Source: Opitutus terrae PB90-1 (GTDB lineage Bacteria; Verrucomicrobiota; Verrucomicrobiia; Opitutales; Opitutaceae). From it: DNA of 64,000 nt. Below, piece after piece: positions 1 to 6,911 of this stretch. The notes under the pieces were generated by a model that was not told the DNA's origin, made no database searches, and was given only the letters and a program-made list of their open reading frames with translations. The position numbers were made by a program, and so were the translations under genes. How positions within the stretch are numbered: the stretch's first letter is position 1; the number at the start of each line of letters is the position of its first letter. The stretch lies in contig NC_010571.1 in the NCBI RefSeq assembly GCF_000019965.1, positions 1,488,001 to 1,552,000 of the forward strand, read 5' to 3'.

Positions 1-1
1 A

Positions 2-274
2 ACAGGCCGGCCCGTGGAGGGCGCAGCCGAGCAACAAACCGAGCAAGCCCTGCGCAATGTGGCCACGGTTCTCACCGAATCGGGCAGTTCGCTCGCGCGC
101 GTGCTACGCGTGACGCTTTATGTTTCCGACCTCAAAACATTGGACGGCGTGAACGCCGCTTGCGCCCGAGTTTTCGCGGGACACCGGCCGGCGCAATTCG
201 TGGTCCCGACGAAACCCTTGCAGCAGGGTTGTCTCGTCGCGGCGGAGGTCATCGCCGCCGTTGCAGCTGAGTAG
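2..274 (+). CDS. RidA/YjgF-family protein, 3' part (5' end cut by window)
   Basis: The frame is open from the first bases and matches the second half of RidA/YjgF/UK114 proteins, which deaminate reactive enamine/imine intermediates such as 2-aminoacrylate and form cytoplasmic trimers. Visible family features are the EQQTEQALRNV helix and the LRVTLYVSDL strand-turn, followed by a C-terminal strand region. About 90 codons remain; the family is usually 125-130 residues, so roughly a third is missing to the left. The GTG at 14 is internal, not a start. The family's usual substrate-binding arginine (near IPLAR...RP.QF) lies in the HRPAQFVVPTKPL stretch, where the Arg is present. The gene ends 11 bp before the stop codon of the convergent minus-strand gene. 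Confidence 0.8.
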   Translation, partial: TGRPVEGAAEQQTEQALRNVATVLTESGSSLARVLRVTLYVSDLKTLDGVNAACARVFAGHRPAQFVVPTKPLQQGCLVAAEVIAAVAAE

Positions 275-284
275 CCGCCTGACG

Positions 285-569
285 TCACGGGTCCATCCGC
301 TGGCCCTGACGCTCGGTCATTTTCTGCGTGACGCTTTGGGTTTGCTGCAATTCCCGACGCGCGCGGGCGCGCGTGATGATCGCCTCCGCTTCCTTCGCGT
401 CGCCGGCGGTTTCCACCCACGCTTTGACCTCGTGCTTGGTGCGGATGTGATCGGCCGGCCCCATTTCCCGCACTCTCAGTCGGTCGGTGATGACCTTCAC
501 GGGGTCAGGTTGATTGCGCAGCGTCAGCAAGTTTGCCGCGCTGGGATCCGGGGTTTCGTTCGTATTCAT
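285..569 (-). CDS. Small hypothetical protein downstream of the coupling protein
   Basis: This 94-residue, highly charged protein has no predicted membrane segment or recognisable domain. Residues 45-94 are rich in Arg, Glu and Gln and look helical (AEAIITRARARRELQQ). It starts with ATG 13 bp after the stop of the coupling-protein gene on the same strand, so the two are probably co-transcribed. An accessory role in DNA processing or coupling is possible from context but nothing in the sequence shows it. Coding looks real because codon use resembles the neighbours and the frame fits the operon spacing. Confidence 0.6.
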   Translation of the reverse strand: MNTNETPDPSAANLLTLRNQPDPVKVITDRLRVREMGPADHIRTKHEVKAWVETAGDAKEAEAIITRARARRELQQTQSVTQKMTERQGQRMDP

Positions 570-581
570 CGGGAATCGGAA

Positions 582-2246
582 TCAAATGGTGGCGCCGCGC
601 GGGCGAAGCCGGACCTTCTTGTAACCGTTGGTGCAGTGGCGAACGATCGCTGTGTGGTCGGACAGGTTGCGAAATTCGTGTGGCTTGATCCGGAATTCCT
701 CGGCCCGGGAATACGTGTACGCGGTGTGGTCGAGGTGCACGGTCCGGCTGGCCCGCTCGACCCAGCGCTTGCCGAGTGCGTTCGCGCAGCGGAAGGCGTC
801 GGCTTCGGACGCCGCGCGATACATGAAAAGGTTCTTTAGGTTGAGCGCGAGCACCTCGGCCTGTTCTTTCGTTTGCGGCGGAACGAGCGATTCGAACGCC
901 TGGGCGGAAACGATGAGCATGAGGAGGCAATCCCGCAACCGGTCCACGACGTTGAAATCGCTCGTGCCGTCGAAGCTGGCCGTGATGGCCGTCTGGAACT
1001 CGTCACCGACGTAAATGAGCTGGTTCAGCGCGTATTTTCGCCAGCCAGGAAGGGCGTACCGCCGCAGAGCGTGGCGGTACAGGAGCAGCTTCATCACCGT
1101 GAAAATGTACTGCCGCTCGGTGGTGAAATCCTGCGGCACGTCAACGCACAGGATCTTTCCCTTGTCCACGTCGGCCACGCAGCAGGTGTCGGGTGCGTTG
1201 CTGCTGAAGACCTCGGCCACTTCGGGCGTGCCGAGATATTCCAGGTAATTTTGCGAGGTGCCGATCTCGCCGGCGCGCTGCTCCTTCGCCTCGTGCTTCA
1301 GGTAGGTTTGCTCCAGCACTTCCGCCAACTGGATCCGGCGCGGGGTCGGCTCGAGCTCCGTGAGCTTGTCCAGCGCCGCTTTAAGCTCCTTTTCGGACGT
1401 GAGGAGCATGTAGGCATTGGTCGCCGTTGCGGGGCGTTTCAGGTCCGTCAGGAGTTCGAGCGCCCGGCCGATGTGGGCCGCGCCTTTGATCTTAAAGAAG
1501 CTGCGCTCGTCCTTCGGATTGAGCGCCGCGGCCGTGTCCACGAGGATCCGGGCGCGCGTGGTGAAGGGCAGCCGTACGTCCCCGGTGACGTTGAGCCGGT
1601 GCTGAGGCTCCCCGGGCGGATCATCCAGCGCCCGTGGATGCAGTCGAATCAGGTCGTGCTCGCGACCGCACTTTTTGGCGAGCCACTCGATGAAAAACCA
1701 TTCGTCGCCCTTGTTGGCCATCACGATTCCGCCGAGGTGCGGATTGCGTTTCATGAGCGCCGTGAGCAGGCCGTTCATGCCGGTCGTCTTCCCCGAACCC
1801 GTGTCGCCGGTGAAGAAAAAGTGCCGGTTCGCCTTGTCGCGCGTCCACTGAAACCGCGCGAATTTCAGGACGATTTCCCATCGATCGGCGACGATTTCGC
1901 CGTGCGGATCGCGCACGAATCGGTTCCGATCGGCGAAGAGAAACAGGCTCGCCGCGATCACGCAGACGGCTCCGCCGACCGGCCAACGCCATGGATCCGA
2001 GAGCCGCTGAGCCGCGAAAACCCCGCTCGCTGCGAGGATCAGGGCGAGGAGAAGCGCGGCCGGTGCCTTCAGTCCGGGCTCATTGTGCCGGACGTTCCGC
2101 AGGATGAACCAGGCGGCTAATGCGAGCGCAAAGGTTGCGACCGCGAACGCGCCGACCGTGGGTGCGTGTGGGTGGTGCAATGCTTCGCGCAGGACCACAG
2201 ATGGCGCAGGAATCTTGAGGGTCGCGATCATCGGCTCATGGCACAT
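582..2246 (-). CDS. Type IV coupling protein, VirD4/TraD/TrwB-like
   Basis: This 554-residue ATPase should link the relaxase-DNA complex to the secretion channel at the inner membrane. Two hydrophobic segments lie near residues 32-50 and 61-80, with a third around 90-104. They are followed by Walker A GDTGSGKTT at about 147-155 and a Walker B-like IYVGDEFQ in the second half. This N-terminal-membrane plus RecA-fold layout is typical of the family. ATG codons at 2246 and 2231 are both possible starts; neither has a clear ribosome site. The gene is divergent from the relaxase gene, and the 293 bp between them contains palindromes and the likely oriT. The small gene at 285-569 follows closely. 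Confidence 0.88.
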   Translation of the reverse strand: MCHEPMIATLKIPAPSVVLREALHHPHAPTVGAFAVATFALALAAWFILRNVRHNEPGLKAPAALLLALILAASGVFAAQRLSDPWRWPVGGAVCVIAASLFLFADRNRFVRDPHGEIVADRWEIVLKFARFQWTRDKANRHFFFTGDTGSGKTTGMNGLLTALMKRNPHLGGIVMANKGDEWFFIEWLAKKCGREHDLIRLHPRALDDPPGEPQHRLNVTGDVRLPFTTRARILVDTAAALNPKDERSFFKIKGAAHIGRALELLTDLKRPATATNAYMLLTSEKELKAALDKLTELEPTPRRIQLAEVLEQTYLKHEAKEQRAGEIGTSQNYLEYLGTPEVAEVFSSNAPDTCCVADVDKGKILCVDVPQDFTTERQYIFTVMKLLLYRHALRRYALPGWRKYALNQLIYVGDEFQTAITASFDGTSDFNVVDRLRDCLLMLIVSAQAFESLVPPQTKEQAEVLALNLKNLFMYRAASEADAFRCANALGKRWVERASRTVHLDHTAYTYSRAEEFRIKPHEFRNLSDHTAIVRHCTNGYKKVRLRPRGATI

Positions 2247-2281
2247 GAAGACGCGGCACTGTGGGCGTCGAGGGCCGGCAT

Positions 2282-2299
2282 CTACTGAAAAATCAGTAG
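2282..2299. promoter_or_regulatory. 18-bp palindromic operator-like site, copy 1
   Basis: CTACTGAAAAATCAGTAG has 7-bp inverted arms around a 4-bp AT centre. The same site, with the same 18-bp length, recurs at 2453, 5730 and 50,231, always in non-coding DNA before ICE genes. It is a likely binding site for an element-encoded repressor or activator. This copy is 36 bp upstream of the coupling-protein start. Confidence 0.6.
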
Positions 2300-2345
2300 G
2301 CGCATCTGGCCGCCCGTTCAGAGTGACTTACGAAATCTCCGACGC

Positions 2346-2361
2346 CTTACGAACTCGTAAG
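2346..2361. repeat. Palindrome CTTACGA-AC-TCGTAAG
   Basis: Two 7-bp arms flank a 2-bp centre. A direct copy of the left arm (CTTACGAA) lies 19 bp upstream at 2327-2334, about two helical turns away measured start to start, so a DNA-binding protein could contact both on one face. It could be an oriT accessory site or an operator. Confidence 0.45.
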
Positions 2362-2452
2362 GGTACAGCGTCTTGGCAGAATCAGGGGCGGGTGACGTTC
2401 GGTAACTAGGCCGGCTGATCGCAGCCAGCGGCGCTCGAACGATGATCCGGGA

Positions 2453-2470
2453 ATACTGGAATCGCAGTAG
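2453..2470. promoter_or_regulatory. 18-bp palindromic site, degenerate copy 2
   Basis: ATACTGGAATCGCAGTAG keeps the outer TACTG/CAGTA arms and the 18-bp length of the perfect site at 5730, with changes in the centre. It lies 69 bp upstream of the relaxase start codon chosen here. Confidence 0.45.
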
Positions 2471-2539
2471 GACGGCTCCGGCGAATTCAGCAGACCCGCG
2501 CGATTGAGTTTAGGCGCGTCCGCGAGCGACTTTTGCGGC

Positions 2540-5263
2540 ATGATCACGGTCGGAGTCATCCGCAACGGTGCAACCTACCTTTCGCAGCACCTGAACAAAA
2601 ACGATTACTGGACCGAGGGGGAGAAGGAGGTCCAGGGCGAATGGATCGGGCACGGCGCGACGTTGCTCGGCCTGGAAGGCGGCGTGCAGGAGAAACCGTT
2701 CGAGGCGCTTCGACGCAATCGGGATCCACGGACGGGGAAGCGGCTCACCGCCCGCGAGGACACGCAACGGGTCGCGTTCTTCGACGTGCAATTGTCGGCG
2801 CCCAAGGACGTGAGCGTGCTCGCGATGCTCGGCAACGACGAACGGATCGATGCCGCCTTCCGGGAGGCGGTCAAAATCGCGCTCGAAGAGATGGAGCGAT
2901 TCGCAGCCGTGCGGGAGCGGCGCGGGGACGCGCGAGCCAGCGAAGCGTTCCGGCTGACCGGAAATTTCGCCGGCGCGCTGTTCTTCCACAACACGAGCCG
3001 CGATCTCGATCCGCAGTTGCACGCGCATGCCGTCTTCGCGAATGCCACCTGGGATGCGGAGCGCGGCGGGTGGTATGCCCTGCAACCCGCCGAGATGCTC
3101 CGCGCCTCCGGCTATCTCCGGCAGGTCCTTTATCGTGAGCTGGCCGCCCGGCTGCGCGGACTCGGGTATGAGCCGTATGACATGAACGCGAATGGGTTTT
3201 CGATTCGCGGGGTTGAACACCTGCGCGAGCGTTTTTCGAAACGCACACGGCGCGTGCAGCAGCTGGCGGACGAGTTCGCGCAGAAGAAGGGTCGCCGGCC
3301 GACAAACAGTGAATTGAGAATTCTCGTGCGGGAGTCGCGGGCGGACAAGCTGACGAACGTCAGCACGGCGGAGGTTCGCGCACGCCAGCGGGCCGAATTG
3401 AGTGGCGAGGAAGCGCAGGCGCTCGCTGGGTTGGTGACCGCCGCGCGCGGTCGAGCGCCGCGGCGGCAATGGTCGCAAGGCCAGACGCTGGCCGTCCTGG
3501 AGGCCGCGCTGCGCCACGTTTACGAGCGCAGCAGCGTCGTTCGCGAAGGCGAGATCCTGAACGCGGCGCTCGATCTCCACCCCGACTTCTATCGCTGGCG
3601 GGAGCTACGCCAGGCGCTCGAACAGCATCCGGAGGCGATTCGCCGCGACGGCGAAATGAGCCTGCGACCGATCCGACTCGAAGAAGCGGCCACGGTCCGG
3701 CGGGTCATGGAGGGGCGGAACACGCGGTTCCCGCTCGGCACGGCGTCGCATCTGCCGGAACGACTGACGCGCGGACAATTGGCCGCCGCGCGGGCACTGC
3801 TCGCCAGCAAGGATTTCGTGAGCGTCTTGATTGGCGACGCCGGCACCGGCAAGACGACCGTCCTAAGCGCCATCGAAGCGGCGCACCGGCAGGCCGGCGG
3901 CCAGCCGTTCCTGCCACTGGCGCCGACGACCCGCGCGCGGGAAGCGCTGGTGAGCGCCGGATTCGAGCACGCGGACACGGTCCAGCGTTTCCTCGTGAGC
4001 GAGGTCTTGCAGGCGCAGTCGGCGCGACGCGTGGTTCTCGTCGACGAGGCGGGACTTTTGTCGACGCAGCAATTGGACGGGCTCACCCGGCTCGCCGGGG
4101 AGCAGCGGGCGCGTCTGCTCCTGGTGGGGGATACGAAACAGCACTACAGCGTCCAGCGCGGCGATGCCCTGCGCAATGTGATCAAACACTCCGGCGTGCC
4201 GGTGGTCCGGCTGTCGGAGGTCCTGCGCCAGCGCGGCGAGACCGACCGGCAATTCAGCCGCATGCTGGCGTCGGGAGAGGTGATGGAGGCGTTCCACTAT
4301 GCCGCCCGCCGCGGACTGATTCGCGAGTTGGGTGACGACGAAGCCCTGTTCACCCAGGCCGCCGAGCACTACGCGAGCAATCTCGCGCAGCGGGTCGAGA
4401 CGCTGGTCGTCATCCCCTTCTGGGACGAAATCGAACGCTTCAACGTGCATGCGCGCGCCGCGCTGCGTCGCCGCGGACTGCTCGGCGAGGTGGAGGTGGT
4501 GCGCGAGGCGGTGAAGCCGGTCGGGTGGAGCGAAGAACAGAAGACGCACTGGGACCAATACCGGATCGGCGACCGATTGCTCTTCGTCCGGGATACGCGG
4601 TTCTTCAAGCGGGGCACAGCCGCCGAGGTGACAGCCATCCTGCCTGACGGGCTCCAGGTCACCGGGGCCAAGGGGCGTTTCGCGAAAATCACCCGCAAGC
4701 AGCGCGGAACCTTCGACGTCGGCCGTCCGCAGATGTTGCCGGTCGCGGTGGGGGACCGGCTCCTGATCCGCGGCCGTGAGGACGACCAGGAATTCGCAAA
4801 CGGCGACTTCAAGGACGTGGCGCAGGTCGACCCCGTCAAGAACGAGATCCTGCTAACCGACGGAACGAAGCTGCCGGCGGAGTTTCGGGCGTGGACCTAT
4901 GGCCATGCGCTCACGTCTTATCGATCGCAGGGCAGCACGGCCGAAGAATCGCTGCTCGTCCTCGGCGAGGTGGCGGAACGCGCCCTCATGCGCCGGCAGT
5001 TCTACGTCGGCAACACCCGCTACCGGGGCGCGCATCGGATTTACGTCTCGCACCGCGAGGCGATCTTGAACCGGCTCGCGCACTCCGATTCGGGTCGGGA
5101 ACTGGCGACGGAATTTATCCAACGGCACCGGCTCACGCGGGCAGAGCAAATCGCGATGCGGCCGCTGTGGCGAATGGGCGACCGCGTGCGGCACATCTGG
5201 CGATCGGTCAGAGCGCACGTGGAAGAACTGCGTGAGGCGATGCATGAGAGAAGGGAGATCTGA
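2540..5263 (+). CDS. MOBF conjugative relaxase-helicase, TrwC/TraI-like
   Basis: This 907-residue protein nicks oriT, stays bound to the 5' end through a tyrosine, and unwinds the transferred strand. The N-terminal relaxase domain shows early tyrosines (Y13, Y22), LSAPKDVSVLAML, and a histidine cluster FFHNTSRDLDPQLHAHA at about 148-164. The helicase half has Walker A GDAGTGKTT (about 432-440), Walker B VDEAG (about 501), and late motifs SYRSQGST and VGNTRY. ATG 2540 is chosen because homologues begin a few residues before the catalytic tyrosine; the longer TTG start at 2504 adds 12 unrelated residues. The gene is followed 2 bp later by the next gene. Confidence 0.93.
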   Translation: MITVGVIRNGATYLSQHLNKNDYWTEGEKEVQGEWIGHGATLLGLEGGVQEKPFEALRRNRDPRTGKRLTAREDTQRVAFFDVQLSAPKDVSVLAMLGNDERIDAAFREAVKIALEEMERFAAVRERRGDARASEAFRLTGNFAGALFFHNTSRDLDPQLHAHAVFANATWDAERGGWYALQPAEMLRASGYLRQVLYRELAARLRGLGYEPYDMNANGFSIRGVEHLRERFSKRTRRVQQLADEFAQKKGRRPTNSELRILVRESRADKLTNVSTAEVRARQRAELSGEEAQALAGLVTAARGRAPRRQWSQGQTLAVLEAALRHVYERSSVVREGEILNAALDLHPDFYRWRELRQALEQHPEAIRRDGEMSLRPIRLEEAATVRRVMEGRNTRFPLGTASHLPERLTRGQLAAARALLASKDFVSVLIGDAGTGKTTVLSAIEAAHRQAGGQPFLPLAPTTRAREALVSAGFEHADTVQRFLVSEVLQAQSARRVVLVDEAGLLSTQQLDGLTRLAGEQRARLLLVGDTKQHYSVQRGDALRNVIKHSGVPVVRLSEVLRQRGETDRQFSRMLASGEVMEAFHYAARRGLIRELGDDEALFTQAAEHYASNLAQRVETLVVIPFWDEIERFNVHARAALRRRGLLGEVEVVREAVKPVGWSEEQKTHWDQYRIGDRLLFVRDTRFFKRGTAAEVTAILPDGLQVTGAKGRFAKITRKQRGTFDVGRPQMLPVAVGDRLLIRGREDDQEFANGDFKDVAQVDPVKNEILLTDGTKLPAEFRAWTYGHALTSYRSQGSTAEESLLVLGEVAERALMRRQFYVGNTRYRGAHRIYVSHREAILNRLAHSDSGRELATEFIQRHRLTRAEQIAMRPLWRMGDRVRHIWRSVRAHVEELREAMHERREI

Positions 5264-5265
5264 CC

Positions 5266-5652
5266 ATGGAGCAACCTGCCTTCAAAAAACCACGGCAGCA
5301 TTTCGACACGTCACCGCGACCGGTTCACGTGACGTTTGACGACGGAAAAAACCAGAGTCGGAATTTTCCGTGGGAACACTACATCGAGGGCCGCTGGGAC
5401 TATAGCACAGAACCGGATACGTTGAAGATCGAGCTGGGCGACTGGGTGATTGTCATTACCGGCCACAATCTCCGGCCGCTCTATCTCGCCATCGAGGAGC
5501 GGACACTCATGCGGCTTCGAGCGCAGCCCGAACTCGCCGAGAGAATGGAGCGCGAGGCGGAGAGCTTCGCGACGGAAATTCACTTCCACAAAGCCACCGG
5601 AAAGGTTGGAAAGAGGAACGGGCAGACGGAGCTGGAACTCGGACAGGAGTAA
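5266..5652 (+). CDS. Hypothetical protein in the relaxase operon
   Basis: This 128-residue soluble protein starts 2 bp after the relaxase stop, so it is probably translationally coupled to it. It looks mostly beta in the middle (residues 45-75, DTLKIELGDWVIVITGHNLRPLYLAIEE), with a charged helical tail (residues 80-128). No known domain is recognised. The central strand-rich block could be an OB- or Sm-like fold, but this is speculation. Its position suggests a role linked to DNA processing or transfer. Confidence 0.7.
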   Translation: MEQPAFKKPRQHFDTSPRPVHVTFDDGKNQSRNFPWEHYIEGRWDYSTEPDTLKIELGDWVIVITGHNLRPLYLAIEERTLMRLRAQPELAERMEREAESFATEIHFHKATGKVGKRNGQTELELGQE

Positions 5653-5729
5653 TGCGAATCGGCGCGACGATTCCACGAGAGAAAAATCTGCGCGACGTTT
5701 TACCGATGGAGAGACGCGGCGTAACTCGC

Positions 5730-5747
5730 CTACTGAAATTTCAGTAG
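5730..5747. promoter_or_regulatory. Perfect 18-bp palindromic operator-like site, copy 3
   Basis: CTACTGAAATTTCAGTAG is a perfect palindrome in the 226-bp gap between the relaxase operon and the first T4SS gene, 132 bp upstream of the virB2-like start. It matches copies at 2282, 2453 and 50,231. Confidence 0.65.
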
Positions 5748-5878
5748 ATGCGCGTTCTTGAAGATGCGCGACGCTTCCCTCTTTTGACGGCCCGACGCGA
5801 TTGAGTCCGTCGCCGATGCGAAGGAGTCAAGGGCGCGGGGAACGGCCCCCAGGCAAACGCCGGCAAGGAGAAATCAAA

Positions 5879-6286
5879 ATGACAACGCTACTGATCGTGA
5901 TGCCCTGGGCGGCATCGCTGTGCGGCGCGGTGATGATCGGAAAAGCACTGCGCCTTTGGGAAGTCCAGCCGCGAGGCGGCGAGAATCGGCGCCAGCTGTG
6001 GGTGCTGGCGGTCGCGGCGCTCGCGTTTCCGTCGCTCGCGCAGGCCCAGGCGGCGGATCTGCAGACCGCCGTGGAGTCGGGCAACGCGGTCATCATGTAT
6101 CTCAGCGGAACGCTGGCCGCAGTCGGGATCATCGCCGCGGGAATCGCGATGATGATGGGCCGTCACGCCATCGCGAAATGGTCATTCGCCGGAGCGATGG
6201 TCAGTGGGCTGGCGTTCGCGATCGTCCGGACGATGTGGACCAACTTTGGGCTCACCGCGCCGGAAGTTGGGGCGTTCACCCCGTGA
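5879..6286 (+). CDS. VirB2/TrbC-like pilin protein
   Basis: This 135-residue membrane protein begins with a short hydrophobic segment (residues 5-20), then a signal-like stretch ending LAFPSLAQAQA (about 45-57). Two hydrophobic helices follow (about 70-93 and 100-120). That long leader plus a two-helix mature part of about 75 residues is the layout of VirB2/TrbC conjugative pilins. A ribosome site (AAGGAG, 5865-5870) precedes ATG 5879, which is why this start is preferred to the upstream one at 5801. It is the first gene of the T4SS operon and is followed by virB3-like and virB4-like genes, the classical order. Confidence 0.8.
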   Translation: MTTLLIVMPWAASLCGAVMIGKALRLWEVQPRGGENRRQLWVLAVAALAFPSLAQAQAADLQTAVESGNAVIMYLSGTLAAVGIIAAGIAMMMGRHAIAKWSFAGAMVSGLAFAIVRTMWTNFGLTAPEVGAFTP

Positions 6287-6312
6287 AAGTTGGTCGACAC
6301 CTACATTGAGCC

Positions 6313-6909
6313 ATGGACCGCACGCTTCCCAACGAGCACGATGCCAACCAGGGCGCCCAGTCGAAGGGCGAGTTCCTTGGCATGACCGGCAACTCGGGCT
6401 GGTATCTGCTCGGGTCGGCGGGGGCGTCGATCCTCATTGTCATCCTCTGCTGGGGCATTTTTGGGATATCGCTGCTTCTCTGTCTCTTTGTCGGCGTCGT
6501 GCTCTGCCTGCTTTCGGTCGCGTATGTGTTCACGCTCAAGAACAACAAGCCCGAGCACTACGACACCGACTTCTTCGAGTCGGTGCTGATCGAATCCGGG
6601 TTGCTGGAGCTGGCCTTTGGACCGCGGGCGCACCGCCCGGCGAATCCCTTCACGGGGAGCGCCGGGCCGGGAGCAGAACAGTCCGACGCGCACCGAAAAC
6701 GCGCCGTCGAGGAACCGCGGGTGCGCAGGACCCGTGTCCCCGCGACCGGCAAGCCGGGGAAACAACGTACCGTTCAGGGCAGCGCGACGCCGAAAGGGCC
6801 CGCGGAGGAACCGGTGGTGAGATTGTCCAGTTACGAACGACTCCGTCAGGAGCTGGAAACAACGGAAGAGCTGCTGGAAGACGCGCTCGCCGAGCAAGGG
6901 GAGACTTGA
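6313..6909 (+). CDS. VirB3-like T4SS membrane protein with long charged tail
   Basis: This 198-residue protein has two closely spaced membrane helices near residues 30-50 and 51-75, matching the VirB3/TrbD family, which is usually only about 100 residues. The position between virB2-like and virB4-like genes supports the call. Here the family-sized part is followed by about 100 extra residues: a basic, Pro/Arg-rich linker (about 100-165) and a C-terminal acidic coiled-coil-like helix (RLRQELETTEELLEDALAEQ). The tail may contact the VirB4 ATPase encoded next. The stop is 2 bp before the next ATG. Confidence 0.72.
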   Translation: MDRTLPNEHDANQGAQSKGEFLGMTGNSGWYLLGSAGASILIVILCWGIFGISLLLCLFVGVVLCLLSVAYVFTLKNNKPEHYDTDFFESVLIESGLLELAFGPRAHRPANPFTGSAGPGAEQSDAHRKRAVEEPRVRRTRVPATGKPGKQRTVQGSATPKGPAEEPVVRLSSYERLRQELETTEELLEDALAEQGET

Positions 6910-6911
6910 AC

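Larger units (their letters stand above)
2247..2539. promoter_or_regulatory. Divergent intergenic region with palindromes; candidate oriT and promoters
   Basis: This 293-bp non-coding stretch lies between the divergent coupling-protein and relaxase genes, a common place for oriT in MOBF systems. It contains an 18-bp operator-like palindrome (2282-2299) and a second degenerate copy (2453-2470). It also holds a direct repeat CTTACGAA (2327-2334 and 2346-2353), the second copy being part of CTTACGAACTCGTAAG (2346-2361), and a hairpin GGCTG/CAGCC (2413-2426). Repeats plus a hairpin fit an oriT, but no nic site can be named from sequence alone. Confidence 0.5.
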
